A stretch of DNA of 64,000 nucleotides, taken from assembly GCA_039026375.1 (NCBI GenBank), contig JBCCML010000009.1, forward strand, positions 46,758-110,757, in the 5' to 3' direction. A program made the position numbers and the translations under genes. Below are positions 1 through 8,991 of the stretch, piece after piece. Source of the stretch: Thermohalobaculum sp039026375 (GTDB lineage Bacteria > Pseudomonadota > Alphaproteobacteria > Rhodobacterales > Rhodobacteraceae). The first letter of the stretch is position 1, and every line of letters begins with the position of its first letter. The notes below the pieces were generated by a model, which worked only from the letters and a program-made list of their open reading frames with translations, made no database searches and was not told the DNA's origin.

Positions 1-1185
1 TGTCTGTTCTTGTAGCGTGTCGCCCAGCAGCGGCAGGAAGATCTCGGTGGCGCGGTCGATTGCGGCCTTACCGGCTTTGCCGTGCAGGAGGTCCGCCCTG
101 GCGAGCGCCAGTGTTGTCAGCGCATCCAGGTGCTCCGCAGAGTCCGGGGCGCAGGTCTCTTTGGTGAAGTCGACCAGATTCTGCACGGTGCGCAGGGCGG
201 CACGGAACTGCGTGGTCGCGCGCTGCATGGCGGCGGTCTTCTCCAGGTGTTCGATGCCGGGGTCGAGACGGGTGGCTTTTGCGTAATGCTTGGCCGCGTC
301 TACCCAGGCGATGCGTTCCTCGGCGATCTTGCCGCGGCCGAAGGCGGCGCGGGCGGCGCGCTTGATGGCGAGGTCTTCGTCGTCTTCGATCTCGGCCAGC
401 AGGCGGTCAGCCTGGTCGAAGTCGCCGTCGGCCAGGGCCTGCTCGGCCCGATCCAGACGCTCGGACCCCAGTTGATTGCCGTCACGCTCCAGCAGCTTTT
501 CCAGTTCGCGGATACGGCTTTTGGCGTCGAGGAACGACTCTTCCAGGTTCCAGAACCGGCGTTCCAATTCGGCCTTTTCGCGGGATAACTGTTCCAGTTC
601 CGCGTCCTCGGCGGCCATCAGTTCGGCGATCTGTTCCAGCCGGCCTTTGATCCGCGCGCCGTACTTTTCCTGCGTGAAGCCGGGCGCGCCGGCGGCGCGC
701 TGACGCTCGATCTCCTGTTGCACACCTTCTGAGACATGCAGCGCCAGGTCGGCGGGGCTGTCCCAGGCTTCGGGCCGGGCGGCGGTATTGGCGCGCATCA
801 CCCGGGCGCGCAGGCGTTCCAGCCGGGTGCGCACCTCCTCGGTTTCACCGTGATCGACCGCTGCCAATTCATGCCCCGCTGGCACCACGTGCATCAGACA
901 GGGTCTGCCCAGGCGCACGGCTTCTTCATATTCGGCCTGGGTGAAACTGGTGACGCGCCCCGGAATGGCCGAGCCGTAGCGAAAGCCGATCATGCCGACC
1001 AGCATGTCGCTGGCGGCGACCTTTTCCATGCACAAATCCAGCGGCGGCAGGCCGGTGGGCACGAACGCCTCCATCCGGATGATCTCGACATTGGGCTTGC
1101 GTTCCAGCGCGCGGGCCACCGCGTCGCGCCACGCATCCAGATCCCCGCCGGTCGAGGACAGAAAAACTCTGATTGTCTCGCTCAC
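1..1185 (-). CDS. DUF4062 domain protein with coiled coil and helical/TPR-like C-terminus (3' end outside window)
   Basis: The first ~85 residues match the DUF4062 pattern: a beta strand ending in FLSST, a conserved ME(A)F segment, a CMEKVAASD helix, and a GxRYGS loop followed by TQAEYEEA. DUF4062 is found at the N-terminus of STAND/NLR-like signalling and some anti-phage proteins, and also in stand-alone proteins of unknown role. About residues 170-240 are strongly heptad-like (many Glu/Leu/Arg), followed by a helical segment resembling TPR repeats (AAKHYAKATRLDP). The reading frame is still open at base 1, so the C-terminal effector or NTPase part, if any, is not visible. Translation starts at a GTG with no strong Shine-Dalgarno. 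It is divergent from the membrane protein at 1290. The function is unknown; the family assignment is from motifs only. Confidence 0.75.
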   Translation of the reverse strand, partial: MSETIRVFLSSTGGDLDAWRDAVARALERKPNVEIIRMEAFVPTGLPPLDLCMEKVAASDMLVGMIGFRYGSAIPGRVTSFTQAEYEEAVRLGRPCLMHVVPAGHELAAVDHGETEEVRTRLERLRARVMRANTAARPEAWDSPADLALHVSEGVQQEIERQRAAGAPGFTQEKYGARIKGRLEQIAELMAAEDAELEQLSREKAELERRFWNLEESFLDAKSRIRELEKLLERDGNQLGSERLDRAEQALADGDFDQADRLLAEIEDDEDLAIKRAARAAFGRGKIAEERIAWVDAAKHYAKATRLDPGIEHLEKTAAMQRATTQFRAALRTVQNLVDFTKETCAPDSAEHLDALTTLALARADLLHGKAGKAAIDRATEIFLPLLGDTLQEQT

Positions 1186-1289
1186 GTTCTGCCCGCGCCC
1201 CGTGCTACAGTACTGCGGGGAACGATAAGCGAGGGCGGACGCGGCGCAAGTCTGACGATGTGCGCGGTGTGTCCGAAACGGGGAGCGGC

Positions 1290-2747
1290 ATGGCCAGCGC
1301 AGTCGCAACGATCACGGGATTTTGGGGGGCGCGGCGCCTGGCGCTGCCGCTGTTTGTGGCGCTGGCCGTCTTCGCGATGTTCTTCGGGCTATCGCCGGGT
1401 CTGGCCGATCCCGATTGGTGGTGGCACCTGGAGACAGGCAAGCTGATCCTGGCCGGTGGCGCGATTCCCGAGACGGACCCGTTTTCCTGGACCTTCCAGG
1501 GCGAGCCGTGGACCCTGCAGTCTTGGGCCTTTCAGCTGGGCCTGGCCTGGCTGTGGCAACTGGGCGGTGAGGGGGCGGTTGCCGCCGCAACAGCGGCCCT
1601 GCTGGCGCTGGCCTGGTGGGTCGCTTTTGCCACCGCTGATCGGATGATCAAGCGCCCGGCCCTTGTGGTACTGCTATCGCTGTTGCTGGCGGCGGGGATT
1701 GTGGGCGGCGGCGCGCCCAGGCCGCAGCTGATTTCGTACCTGGCGTTCGCGCTGCTGCTGGCCGCGTTCTTCCACGCCAAGTATTCGGGCCGGTCCTGGC
1801 CGTTGCTGAGCGTGCCAGTGATTATGATCGTCTGGGTCAACTGTCATGGCGGCTTTGTGCTGGGGGTGGCCGCGATTGTGGCGCTTTGCGTGCTGGAGTG
1901 GGCGCAGATGGTACTGGGCCGGCGCGATGGTCGCCAGTTGCGGCTGTGCCTGTGGTTGACGCTGACAGCAGCAGCAAGCGTGGCCGCGACCGGCGTGAAC
2001 CCCTGGGGTTATGCGCACTGGGCCTATCCGCTTTACGTGGCGCAGCTGGACCTGGCGGCGGACATCGTCGAATGGCAGTCGATCATGACCAGCCCGCTTC
2101 GCGGCCCCTGGTATGCGCTGGGCGGGGTGCTGTTCTTCGTGATCTTGGCACGGGCCCGGCAGCGCCCCGATCTGGTCGAGATGCTGTTCCCTGCTGCGCT
2201 GTTCGTGGCAGGTCTGATGCAGGCCCGACACGCGCCCTTTGCCGGCATGGCCATGCTGGTCTTCGCGGCGCCGGCACTGTGGCGCGACCGGGCGGGGCCT
2301 GCGCCTTTGCCAGTGGCGGCGCGGCTGGCAGGTTGGGTGATCGCCCTGGCGGGGTTGGCAACGCCGGCCCTGCTGGTCCAGGGCCCTTATCGCCCGGCGA
2401 TCGAACAGGTCATGCCAAGCGATGTGACGGCCTTCATCGCCGAAGAACGCCCGGCTGGGCGCATGTTCAACGACTATGCCATCGGCGGCTATCTGATCCA
2501 CCGGCTGGGCTCGGACAGGTTGGTCTTCATCGACGGGCGGGCGGATCTGTACGGAGACGCGTTCTATGGCGCCTACGCGGCGACGATCTCTGCCGCGGTG
2601 CCGCCTGCGGTGCATTTCGACGGCTGGAACATCGGCTATGCCGTGCTGCGCCCCAGCCATGCGCTGACCAAAATCCTGACCATGCGGGGCTGGCGGATTG
2701 CGTTCCGTGGGCGCAGTCACCTGGTGCTGGTGGCGCCGGGTGGATGA
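1290..2747 (+). CDS. polytopic membrane protein, GT-C glycosyltransferase-like, uncharacterised
   Basis: This is a 485-residue protein with about ten hydrophobic segments. After the first membrane span there is a conserved-looking loop (DPDWWWHLETGKLI, then IPETDPFSW). The C-terminal soluble part has FNDYAIGGYL and VFIDGRADLYG. This combination is typical of an uncharacterised bacterial inner-membrane family resembling GT-C/PMT-type glycosyltransferases, in which an acidic loop after helix 1 would bind a lipid-linked sugar donor. I chose the ATG at 1290 because GGGAG lies just upstream and the frame before it looks non-coding. It is followed 34 bp later by a sulfotransferase on the same strand, so a joint role in modifying a glycan is possible but is inference. 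Confidence 0.7.
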   Translation: MASAVATITGFWGARRLALPLFVALAVFAMFFGLSPGLADPDWWWHLETGKLILAGGAIPETDPFSWTFQGEPWTLQSWAFQLGLAWLWQLGGEGAVAAATAALLALAWWVAFATADRMIKRPALVVLLSLLLAAGIVGGGAPRPQLISYLAFALLLAAFFHAKYSGRSWPLLSVPVIMIVWVNCHGGFVLGVAAIVALCVLEWAQMVLGRRDGRQLRLCLWLTLTAAASVAATGVNPWGYAHWAYPLYVAQLDLAADIVEWQSIMTSPLRGPWYALGGVLFFVILARARQRPDLVEMLFPAALFVAGLMQARHAPFAGMAMLVFAAPALWRDRAGPAPLPVAARLAGWVIALAGLATPALLVQGPYRPAIEQVMPSDVTAFIAEERPAGRMFNDYAIGGYLIHRLGSDRLVFIDGRADLYGDAFYGAYAATISAAVPPAVHFDGWNIGYAVLRPSHALTKILTMRGWRIAFRGRSHLVLVAPGG

Positions 2748-2781
2748 AATCTTGCACCGCTGAGGCCAAGGACCGATCGAC

Positions 2782-3684
2782 ATGAGCCCTCCGGACACGC
2801 CCCGCCGCAGCCGCGAGTACCGTGGCCATCTGTCGAACACAGATGTCTGGGCGACGTTTCAGCTGCGCCCGGGCGATGTGGTCGTCTCGACCCCGCCGAA
2901 ATGCGGCACCACCTGGACGCAGGCGATGGTCCTGATGCTGATCCATGGCCGGCCGGGCATGGACCGGGTGTTGAACGACATCTCGACCTGGCTGGATTGC
3001 GCCTTTCGCGACCGTGCCGAGAAAGCCGCGCTGCTGGACGGCCAGGGCCACCGGCGCTGCATCAAATCGCATACCCCGCTGGACGGGATCGCCTACGATC
3101 CGGCGGCGATCTACCTGGCCATTTATCGCCACCCGGTGGATGCCCACTTCTCGATGCGCCGCCACGTCGACAAGCTAAAACCCGGCGCGCTGAGCGATCT
3201 GGTGGCGCGGTTCCCGGCTGATGAGGCCCAGGCTTTCCAGATGTTTGTCGATGACGGCGATCGCGGGTTGGGTACGGACGACATGACGTTGCAGGGTTAC
3301 GTCTGCCACTACCGCTCGTTCCGGGATTGGGCGCATCTGCCCAACGTCCACCTGCTGCATTATGCTGATCTTAGCTGCGATCTGGCCGGGGAAATGCGCC
3401 GCGTTGCAGACCTTCTGGGCATCACGCATGCGCCTGAAGTGATGGATGCGCTTGTGAATGGTGCCCGTTTCAAGACCATGCAACAGAACGCCGACAAGCC
3501 GCCGGAGACAAAGGCGACCACCGCGTTTCGCCCAGGCACGAACTTCTTCGACAGTGGCACCTCGGGAAAGTGGCAGGGACGGGTATCTGCGACGCTGATG
3601 GCACGATATCGGGCCCGGTTGGCCGAGCTGGTGACGCCCGAGGAAGCGCGCTGGCTGGAGAGCGGCGGCGACTTTCCGGCCTGA
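2782..3684 (+). CDS. sulfotransferase family protein
   Basis: This 300-residue protein of the Sulfotransfer_1 family transfers the sulfuryl group from PAPS to a hydroxyl or amine acceptor. The 5'-phosphosulfate-binding loop is visible (TPPKCGTTW, about residues 39-47), as is the 3'-phosphate-binding strand and helix (YRHPVDAHFSMRRHV). The C-terminal FRPGTNFFDSGTSGKW segment corresponds to the RKGxxGDWK motif that closes over PAPS. There is no signal peptide, so it is probably cytoplasmic. An AAGGA lies upstream of the ATG. It probably forms an operon with the upstream GT-C-like gene. The acceptor cannot be deduced. Confidence 0.88.
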   Translation: MSPPDTPRRSREYRGHLSNTDVWATFQLRPGDVVVSTPPKCGTTWTQAMVLMLIHGRPGMDRVLNDISTWLDCAFRDRAEKAALLDGQGHRRCIKSHTPLDGIAYDPAAIYLAIYRHPVDAHFSMRRHVDKLKPGALSDLVARFPADEAQAFQMFVDDGDRGLGTDDMTLQGYVCHYRSFRDWAHLPNVHLLHYADLSCDLAGEMRRVADLLGITHAPEVMDALVNGARFKTMQQNADKPPETKATTAFRPGTNFFDSGTSGKWQGRVSATLMARYRARLAELVTPEEARWLESGGDFPA

Positions 3685-3747
3685 CAGCGTTGTCCGACCG
3701 GTCGATAGCAGGTGGTCGGCCCGCCGATGATCGGGTATGGCGCGCCC

Positions 3748-4170
3748 ATGATCCATGTGACCGACCAGATCCAGATCGCGCCTTGGGAAGTGACCGAGAC
3801 GTTCAGCCGTGCCTCCGGCGCGGGCGGTCAGAATGTGAACAAGGTCGAAACCGCGGTCAGCCTGCGGTTCGAGGCCGAACGCTCGCCCAATCTACCCGGT
3901 CCGGTAAAGGCGCGGCTAAGGCGGCTGGCCGGGCGTCGCTGGACGGCGGATGGCGCTGTGGTGATCCGTGCCGAGCGTCACCGTACACAAGCCCGCAACC
4001 GCGAGGATGCGCTGGCGCGGCTGATCGAGTTGATCCGGTCGGCCGCTGCACGGCCCAAGCCGCGGATTCCCACCCGGCCGACGCTCGCCTCGAAACGGCG
4101 TCGGCTGGCGGCGAAAACCCAGCGTGGTCAGGTCAAGGCCCTGCGCGGCAGACCGGGTGACGAGGACTGA
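3748..4170 (+). CDS. arfB: alternative ribosome-rescue peptidyl-tRNA hydrolase ArfB
   Basis: ArfB (YaeJ/ICT1 family) releases stalled peptides from ribosomes lacking a stop codon. The class I release-factor GGQ loop is present (SRASGAGGQNVNKVETAV, about residues 20-37). The basic C-terminal tail that inserts into the empty mRNA channel is also clear (ASKRRRLAAKTQRGQVK). Starting at the ATG at 3748 gives 140 residues, the usual length. An earlier in-frame ATG at 3727 would add seven residues that do not match the family. It is transcribed after the sulfotransferase and converges on the Hint-domain gene. Confidence 0.93.
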   Translation: MIHVTDQIQIAPWEVTETFSRASGAGGQNVNKVETAVSLRFEAERSPNLPGPVKARLRRLAGRRWTADGAVVIRAERHRTQARNREDALARLIELIRSAAARPKPRIPTRPTLASKRRRLAAKTQRGQVKALRGRPGDED

Positions 4171-4187
4171 GACCGGCCAGTCGCCGG

Positions 4188-5246
4188 TCAGGCCGCCGGC
4201 GCGAGACCCGCGGATCCCGGAGTCTCGGCCGGTTGCCAACCGCCGGAGACCTTGATCGCGCGGGCCAATTGCTCGGTCTCGCGCCGACTTAGGGCGCGGC
4301 GCACAGTCGGGCCATAGCCACCATCGGGGTCCCCATTCAGCGCGGGCACCAACGTGCGGACCTCGTCCGCGTTACTGGCGCCGATCATCTCCAGGGCGGT
4401 GGGGCCGGGATAGAAGCTTTCAGACCACATGCCGGCCGCGCTCAGCAATTCGTGCTGCGGGCAAAGCAGGCTGTAGTAGATCACTTCGTCACGCCCGTGC
4501 ATCATACGCACGCCGGGCAAGGTGGTCAGCGCCTTGGCCAGCGCCAACACCTGGTCTGTTCCGAAAAGGGCCCGCACGATGGGCCCGTCCAACAGGACAC
4601 GGTGCTGCGGTGAGACAACCAGTAGCCGGGCGGGCAGGTTGGGGCCAAAGGTGTCGGGCTTAATCTCGATGGGTCGATTGCGCGGATCGCGCGGGATCAG
4701 TTTGTGTTTGGTGCGCCCAACCCAGCGCACCGGCTGTGCCGCGCGATCGGCGGTGCTGATCAGATCGCCCGCAACCAGCCGCTCGACGGGCACCGATCCG
4801 TCTGGTGTTTCGATCAACGTGCCTTCGGCGAAGCAAACTGGGTTGATCAGCACCGACGTTTCGCCCGGGTCCAGTTCGACCGTGCGGCTGGTGCCGACGC
4901 CGTCCGTGTAGTTGATGGTGTACACGCCACCACCATCGACGCTGTAGTTATCGACGCCGTAGAAGGTCAACGTGCCGCCGAAGTCCGGAGTGTGTGGCGG
5001 TGGTCCGCCTCCTCCTCCGTTACTGATGTCGATTTCAAAGTCGTCGTTGAAGTTTCGCAGATCAAACACGACGTCGGCCTCTTGGTCCGGTTCCAAGAAG
5101 ATTTTCATGTAATCGATCACAGTGTCGTCTTCCATGATCAGGGTGCGATCGCTAGGGAAGTCCTGAAGCTCGACCTGAAAGTTGGCGCTGCTGAACTCAT
5201 TGACGTTGGGATCGTAGCCGATGCTGACGATAATTGGGGTCGACAT
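4188..5246 (-). CDS. Hint (hedgehog/intein) domain protein
   Basis: This is a 352-residue protein. Residues ~1-140 are an acidic, glycine- and aspartate-rich beta region of the kind found in secreted Rhodobacteraceae proteins, with a short poly-Gly/Pro linker. A Hint domain starts at CFAEGTLIETPDG (Cys is the potential autoprocessing nucleophile). It continues through PVERLVAGD, QPVRWVG and SPQHRVLL to a C-terminal PGPTAL. This bacterial Hint_2 type is common in Rhodobacterales and is often fused to repeat or calcium-binding proteins; whether it self-cleaves is unknown. There is no classical signal peptide, so non-Sec (type I) export is possible. The N-terminus resembles in style that of the large VWA protein at 44376. 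Confidence 0.85.
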   Translation of the reverse strand: MSTPIIVSIGYDPNVNEFSSANFQVELQDFPSDRTLIMEDDTVIDYMKIFLEPDQEADVVFDLRNFNDDFEIDISNGGGGGPPPHTPDFGGTLTFYGVDNYSVDGGGVYTINYTDGVGTSRTVELDPGETSVLINPVCFAEGTLIETPDGSVPVERLVAGDLISTADRAAQPVRWVGRTKHKLIPRDPRNRPIEIKPDTFGPNLPARLLVVSPQHRVLLDGPIVRALFGTDQVLALAKALTTLPGVRMMHGRDEVIYYSLLCPQHELLSAAGMWSESFYPGPTALEMIGASNADEVRTLVPALNGDPDGGYGPTVRRALSRRETEQLARAIKVSGGWQPAETPGSAGLAPAA

Positions 5247-5266
5247 ATGTTTTCTCTTTCAAGCAG

Positions 5267-6097
5267 TTAAGCGTTACCGGCGGCATCGGCTGCTGCCTGT
5301 TCGAAGGTCAATGCCAACATGAAAACTTTTGCAACGGCTGCAAAGCGTGCGGCCTGCCCCTCATTGCCGGGCCAGTAGCCGTCAGCCAGACCGTCTGCGA
5401 TGCGCGAGCAATGACCTGGGAAGACGCGCGCCAGAGTCGTTGCCGCCATGAATACGTCCCAGCCCAACGGCTTCATGCGAGCACGGTGAAAGTCGATCAA
5501 CACATGGCGGCCGTCAGGGCGCACGATGACATTGTCCAACCCTCCGTCGTTGCCAGCTAGGGTCAAGTGACGGATTGCGAGTTGTTGCAACAAGCCATGT
5601 TGGCCTTCAAGTACCAAGCTGTTCGCCGTACGAGGCACCCGGCCCAGGTATTCGGCCCAGGTATCGGTCGTATGCAGCCGGACCGAGGTGTCGTTTGCGG
5701 CACGGATCGCGGCACCCAGCGCGCGGCATTGCGCCAGCACGTTACTGGGGTTCAACGTTTTGCCGAGTGTCTTACCAGGCACACGCTGCATCATCACGAG
5801 GCGGCGATCTATGTCGGCGAAGTAAACCTTGGGCACCACTCCAGAAGACGCCAGGTTTCCCAGTGCCTGGACCTCGCGCCGGAACCCGGTGTCGTCATCA
5901 CCGTAGTGCTTGACCACCATGGCGGCCTTGCCAGCACTGAGGATACCGACAAGCCGCCCCGCATCGGTCTTCAGCGGCTGGAAGTGCATGTTTTCAGCGA
6001 CACCCATCCGCTCGGCGAAGACATTGGCAATCACGGTCGCATATTCTTGCATGAACGCCGTTACGAGTTTTGGTTCCCAGGCTGATGTCGACTTCAT
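5267..6097 (-). CDS. aminoglycoside phosphotransferase/kinase-fold protein with altered catalytic loop
   Basis: This 276-residue protein has protein-kinase/APH-like architecture: an N-lobe with an AMVVKHYG lysine strand, an acidic FRREVQAL helix, a hinge around MMQRVPGKTLG, and a catalytic region GNDGGLDNVIV followed by LIDFHRAR. In the family the loop is usually HGDxHxxN and the metal site is D-[FW]. Here His-Gly of the HGD is replaced by Gly-Asn, but the Asp and the Asn five residues later are kept. The substrate is unknown. The ATG at 6097 is preferred over an upstream GTG at 6115 because a TTGAGAG sequence lies at a usable distance before it. It sits 20 bp upstream of the Hint-domain gene on the same strand and may be co-transcribed. 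Confidence 0.65.
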   Translation of the reverse strand: MKSTSAWEPKLVTAFMQEYATVIANVFAERMGVAENMHFQPLKTDAGRLVGILSAGKAAMVVKHYGDDDTGFRREVQALGNLASSGVVPKVYFADIDRRLVMMQRVPGKTLGKTLNPSNVLAQCRALGAAIRAANDTSVRLHTTDTWAEYLGRVPRTANSLVLEGQHGLLQQLAIRHLTLAGNDGGLDNVIVRPDGRHVLIDFHRARMKPLGWDVFMAATTLARVFPGHCSRIADGLADGYWPGNEGQAARFAAVAKVFMLALTFEQAAADAAGNA

Positions 6098-6202
6098 GCC
6101 ACGTACTCTCAACACGCGCCCACTGATTGGGGCGGCTTAGGCGTAGCGTAGCGTCGTTAAAATTCGCTTGCAGGGCGCGGTCTGGTGATCCGATGGCCTA
6201 GG

Positions 6203-6997
6203 TCAATTTGGGAAGAACGTCCGGAAAAAAGCCGACGCCAGCCAGCCGGCAAACAGCGCCACCAGGATTGATGCAACGCCATAGGGCGCGGGATACTCCT
6301 GCGCGGCGGTATAGATCCAGCGGCCGATACCGGCACGCCGCACCTCGATCGTGTCCTCGAAGACGTCCAGCACCGCTTTGTCGCGGATCAGGAAGATGCG
6401 TGCGCGATAATCCCCTTCGACCAGATTGGCGGGCAGGGCGATCCGCGTCTCGAACAGGGTGTTCTCGATCATGTTCACCGAGTTCGGCAGGAAGGCGTAG
6501 AGCCCATCCGCCTCGCGGATGCGTGCGACGGCGGCCCGGTATGCCTCGCGATCTTCGACCCAGTCAGGGGCGTCGACCAACTTGATCACTTGGTCCAGGC
6601 CGATCGCATAGCGCAGGTCATCGGTGAAGCTGACTGTGTCGCGAAAGGGTTTCGTGGACGCGACGACGTAGAAGGACGGTGCGGCGTCGATCTCTACGCC
6701 CTGACCGCTGATCCAGATCCCGAACTGGCGCTCTTTGCGGCGAACCGTGACAGGGCCGGAAGGGCCGGTGACGGTGACGACGATGTCCAGCGCCGTGTCG
6801 GAGGAGATGCCTTTGACCGCGCCATAGACGAACAGTTCCGAGCCCGCGAATCCCGTGGTGAGGGAAACCGAATGCTGGCTGAGCCCGCCGACGACCTCAT
6901 TGGTTGGCTCGTCCTGCTGTGCAGGCGCCACAGTCGTAGCCAGCGACAGCGCCACGGCGGAGAGTGCGCCGAACCAACGGGCCCTGCGCCCGGTCAA
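6203..6997 (-). CDS. TIGR02186 family membrane-anchored periplasmic protein
   Basis: This 264-residue protein has an N-terminal signal peptide ending around VAPAQ. It also has a periplasmic beta-rich domain (LTTGFAGSELFVYGAVKG, then WISGQGVEIDAAPSFYVVAS) and a single C-terminal transmembrane helix (VASILVALFAGWLASAFF). This matches the alphaproteobacterial family TIGR02186, which is typically encoded next to a TauE/SafE permease. The start codon overlaps the stop of the upstream TSUP gene, so the two are translationally coupled. An accessory role in export or assembly with the permease is likely but unproven. Confidence 0.83.
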   Translation of the reverse strand: MTGRRARWFGALSAVALSLATTVAPAQQDEPTNEVVGGLSQHSVSLTTGFAGSELFVYGAVKGISSDTALDIVVTVTGPSGPVTVRRKERQFGIWISGQGVEIDAAPSFYVVASTKPFRDTVSFTDDLRYAIGLDQVIKLVDAPDWVEDREAYRAAVARIREADGLYAFLPNSVNMIENTLFETRIALPANLVEGDYRARIFLIRDKAVLDVFEDTIEVRRAGIGRWIYTAAQEYPAPYGVASILVALFAGWLASAFFRTFFPN

Positions 6998-7911
6998 TGT
7001 CCCGCCCCACTGTCGATGACGAAGAATTCGTCGGGTGTGCTGATCAGGTCGATTCCCAGCTTCACGCAGACGCCCAGCACCAGGATGGCCAGCAGAATGC
7101 GCAACTGCTCAGCCTTCAGGCGGGGGCCGATGCGCACGCCGATCTGGGTGCCGACGACACCGCCGACCAGCAGGATGACCGCCAAAACCGCATCCACCGT
7201 TTGGTTTGCAATAGCGTGCATCAGGGTGGTGGCTCCGGTGACAAACATGATCTGGAAGAGCGAGGTGCCAACGACCACGGTCGCCGCCATGCCCAGCAGA
7301 TAGATCATTGCTGGGACCATGATGAAGCCACCGCCGACGCCCATGATCGCGGCCAGTGTGCCGACCAGCATGCCGACTGCAAAGGGCGGCACTGCGCTGA
7401 TGTAAAGGTTCGAGGTCCGGAACCGCATCTTGAAAGGCAGACCGTGCACCCAATTGTGGCGCCGGCGCTGAACCTTGCGCCCGCCCTTGCTGGAGCGTCG
7501 GATGGCGGTGAGGCTTTCGATGAACATCAGGCTGCCGACAGCGCCCAGAAACACCACGTAACAAAGCGCCACCATCAGATCGACCTGCCCGATGGCCCGC
7601 AATTGCGAAAAGATCTGAACGCCGATGGCGGACCCAACAAGGCCGCCAGCCAACAGGACCAACCCCATCTTTATGTCGACGGTCTTTCGCCTGAGATGCG
7701 AGAGCACACCGGAAAAGGACGATGCGACGATCTGGTTTGCCTCGGTTGCCACGGCGACGGCAGGGGGAATCCCGATAAAGATCAGGAGCGGTGTCATCAG
7801 GAAACCGCCGCCGACCCCAAAGATGCCCGACAGAAAGCCGACCCCGACCCCTAGCCCCAGCAAAACCAGGGCATCGACCGAAACCTCTGCGATCGGCAAA
7901 TAAATATTCAT
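6994..7911 (-). CDS. TauE/SafE (TSUP) family permease
   Basis: This 305-residue protein has two homologous halves of the TSUP fold, each opening with a glycine-rich GIFGVGGGFLMTPLL or IMGVGGGFIMVPAMI motif. Around eight to nine hydrophobic helices are visible. TSUP proteins move sulfur-containing anions (sulfite, sulfoacetate, thiosulfate) and organic anions across the inner membrane. It is paired with a downstream overlapping TIGR02186 gene, a combination conserved in alphaproteobacteria. The exact substrate cannot be read from the sequence. Confidence 0.9.
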   Translation of the reverse strand: MNIYLPIAEVSVDALVLLGLGVGVGFLSGIFGVGGGFLMTPLLIFIGIPPAVAVATEANQIVASSFSGVLSHLRRKTVDIKMGLVLLAGGLVGSAIGVQIFSQLRAIGQVDLMVALCYVVFLGAVGSLMFIESLTAIRRSSKGGRKVQRRRHNWVHGLPFKMRFRTSNLYISAVPPFAVGMLVGTLAAIMGVGGGFIMVPAMIYLLGMAATVVVGTSLFQIMFVTGATTLMHAIANQTVDAVLAVILLVGGVVGTQIGVRIGPRLKAEQLRILLAILVLGVCVKLGIDLISTPDEFFVIDSGAGH

Positions 7912-8087
7912 GCACCACCACGCCGCGCGTGGGGATGCTTAGCGGATCGATCGCGTGCGCACCAGTGCCACCGGGCACGTGCGGGTGGTTCCAGGTGCGG
8001 TTAAGGCGCAAGAAACCGTGTCGTGATATTGCCTTTCATGCCGCGGGGTGAGGGTCGCGGTTTCAGACCATGCCAAACGGGGGGTGC

Positions 8088-8897
8088 ATGGAAGCCATCA
8101 TTGTGAATACGTCTGCTTTGGGCGGGCCGGCATCGCGCCGGCCGGTCATTGTCGAGGTTGATCGCCGAACTGGTCAGATCACCCAGCGCGACAGTCTGCC
8201 AGCACGCCCAACGCCGGAAACTGGCGCGGGCGCACAGGTTGGCCGCCAAGCAGGTTTTGGACCGCTGGCGCAGGAAGCGGCGGTGGTGGCGCGCGCTGCA
8301 CCGACAACGCCAAATGCTGGGACGGCCACGACCGACCAGGCCCAGGCTTCAGCGCCAGCGGCTAAACTGCTAGGCGGCGCGGAGAGCGAGCAGCCCGCAA
8401 ACCCCGATGGCCTGACCGAGGCCGAGCGCGAGATGGTCGAAAAACTCCAGGCGCGTGACGCCGAAGTGCGCCGCCATGAAGAGGCGCATGCGCGTGTCGG
8501 TGGGGCTTATGCTGGGCAACCCAGTTACACGTATCAACAGGGCCCGGATGGGCGCCGCTACGCCATCGGTGGCTCGGTGCCAATCGATGTGGCACCGATC
8601 GCCGGTGACCCGGAGGCGACCATCGCCAAAATGGACATCGTCAAGCGCGCGGCCTTGGCACCGGCAGAGCCGTCCTCGACCGATCGCCGTGTCGTGGCAC
8701 TGGCGGACGCGCAACGGCGCGAGGCGGTGTCAGAACTGGCCGAGATGCGGATGGATGCGCTGACGGAGCGATTGGCGGGTGATGAGGCAGACCCCGCCGC
8801 GGACCAGGCGGCCGTGCAACGTCTGGTGGGTTTGGCCGAGGTGACGGGCCGCGGCGCGGATAGCGAGCCAGGCGAACGCTTCGCATTGGTGGCCTGA
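8088..8897 (+). CDS. SprA-like putative metalloprotease (CJM1_0395 family)
   Basis: This is a 269-residue protein with a low-complexity Ala/Pro/Gln-rich N-terminal third. It is followed by the family core: LTEAEREMVEKLQARDAEVR, then RRHEEAHARVGG (HEEAH, a zincin-like metal motif). Next come AGQPSYTYQQGPDGRRYAIGG and an IDVAPIAGDPEATIAKM segment. The family is described as putative metalloprotease/SprA-related, but no substrate is established. The start at 8088 is uncertain: a run of G's lies four bases upstream, while an alternative ATG at 8070 has no ribosome-binding site at a good distance. Confidence 0.78.
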   Translation: MEAIIVNTSALGGPASRRPVIVEVDRRTGQITQRDSLPARPTPETGAGAQVGRQAGFGPLAQEAAVVARAAPTTPNAGTATTDQAQASAPAAKLLGGAESEQPANPDGLTEAEREMVEKLQARDAEVRRHEEAHARVGGAYAGQPSYTYQQGPDGRRYAIGGSVPIDVAPIAGDPEATIAKMDIVKRAALAPAEPSSTDRRVVALADAQRREAVSELAEMRMDALTERLAGDEADPAADQAAVQRLVGLAEVTGRGADSEPGERFALVA

Positions 8898-8991
8898 TGA
8901 CGCCGGCCCCGTCTGGCGCGCGTTGCTGTAAGGCTGGACCGTTAGGCTGACGCTATGAACACAGGAATCACTGGACCGCTGGAAACGGCGG

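Noticed and set aside
1674..2840. 388-codon minus-strand frame over the membrane protein gene
   Set aside because: Antisense to a clearly hydrophobic coding frame with family motifs; composition (His/Gln/Arg) typical of a shadow.
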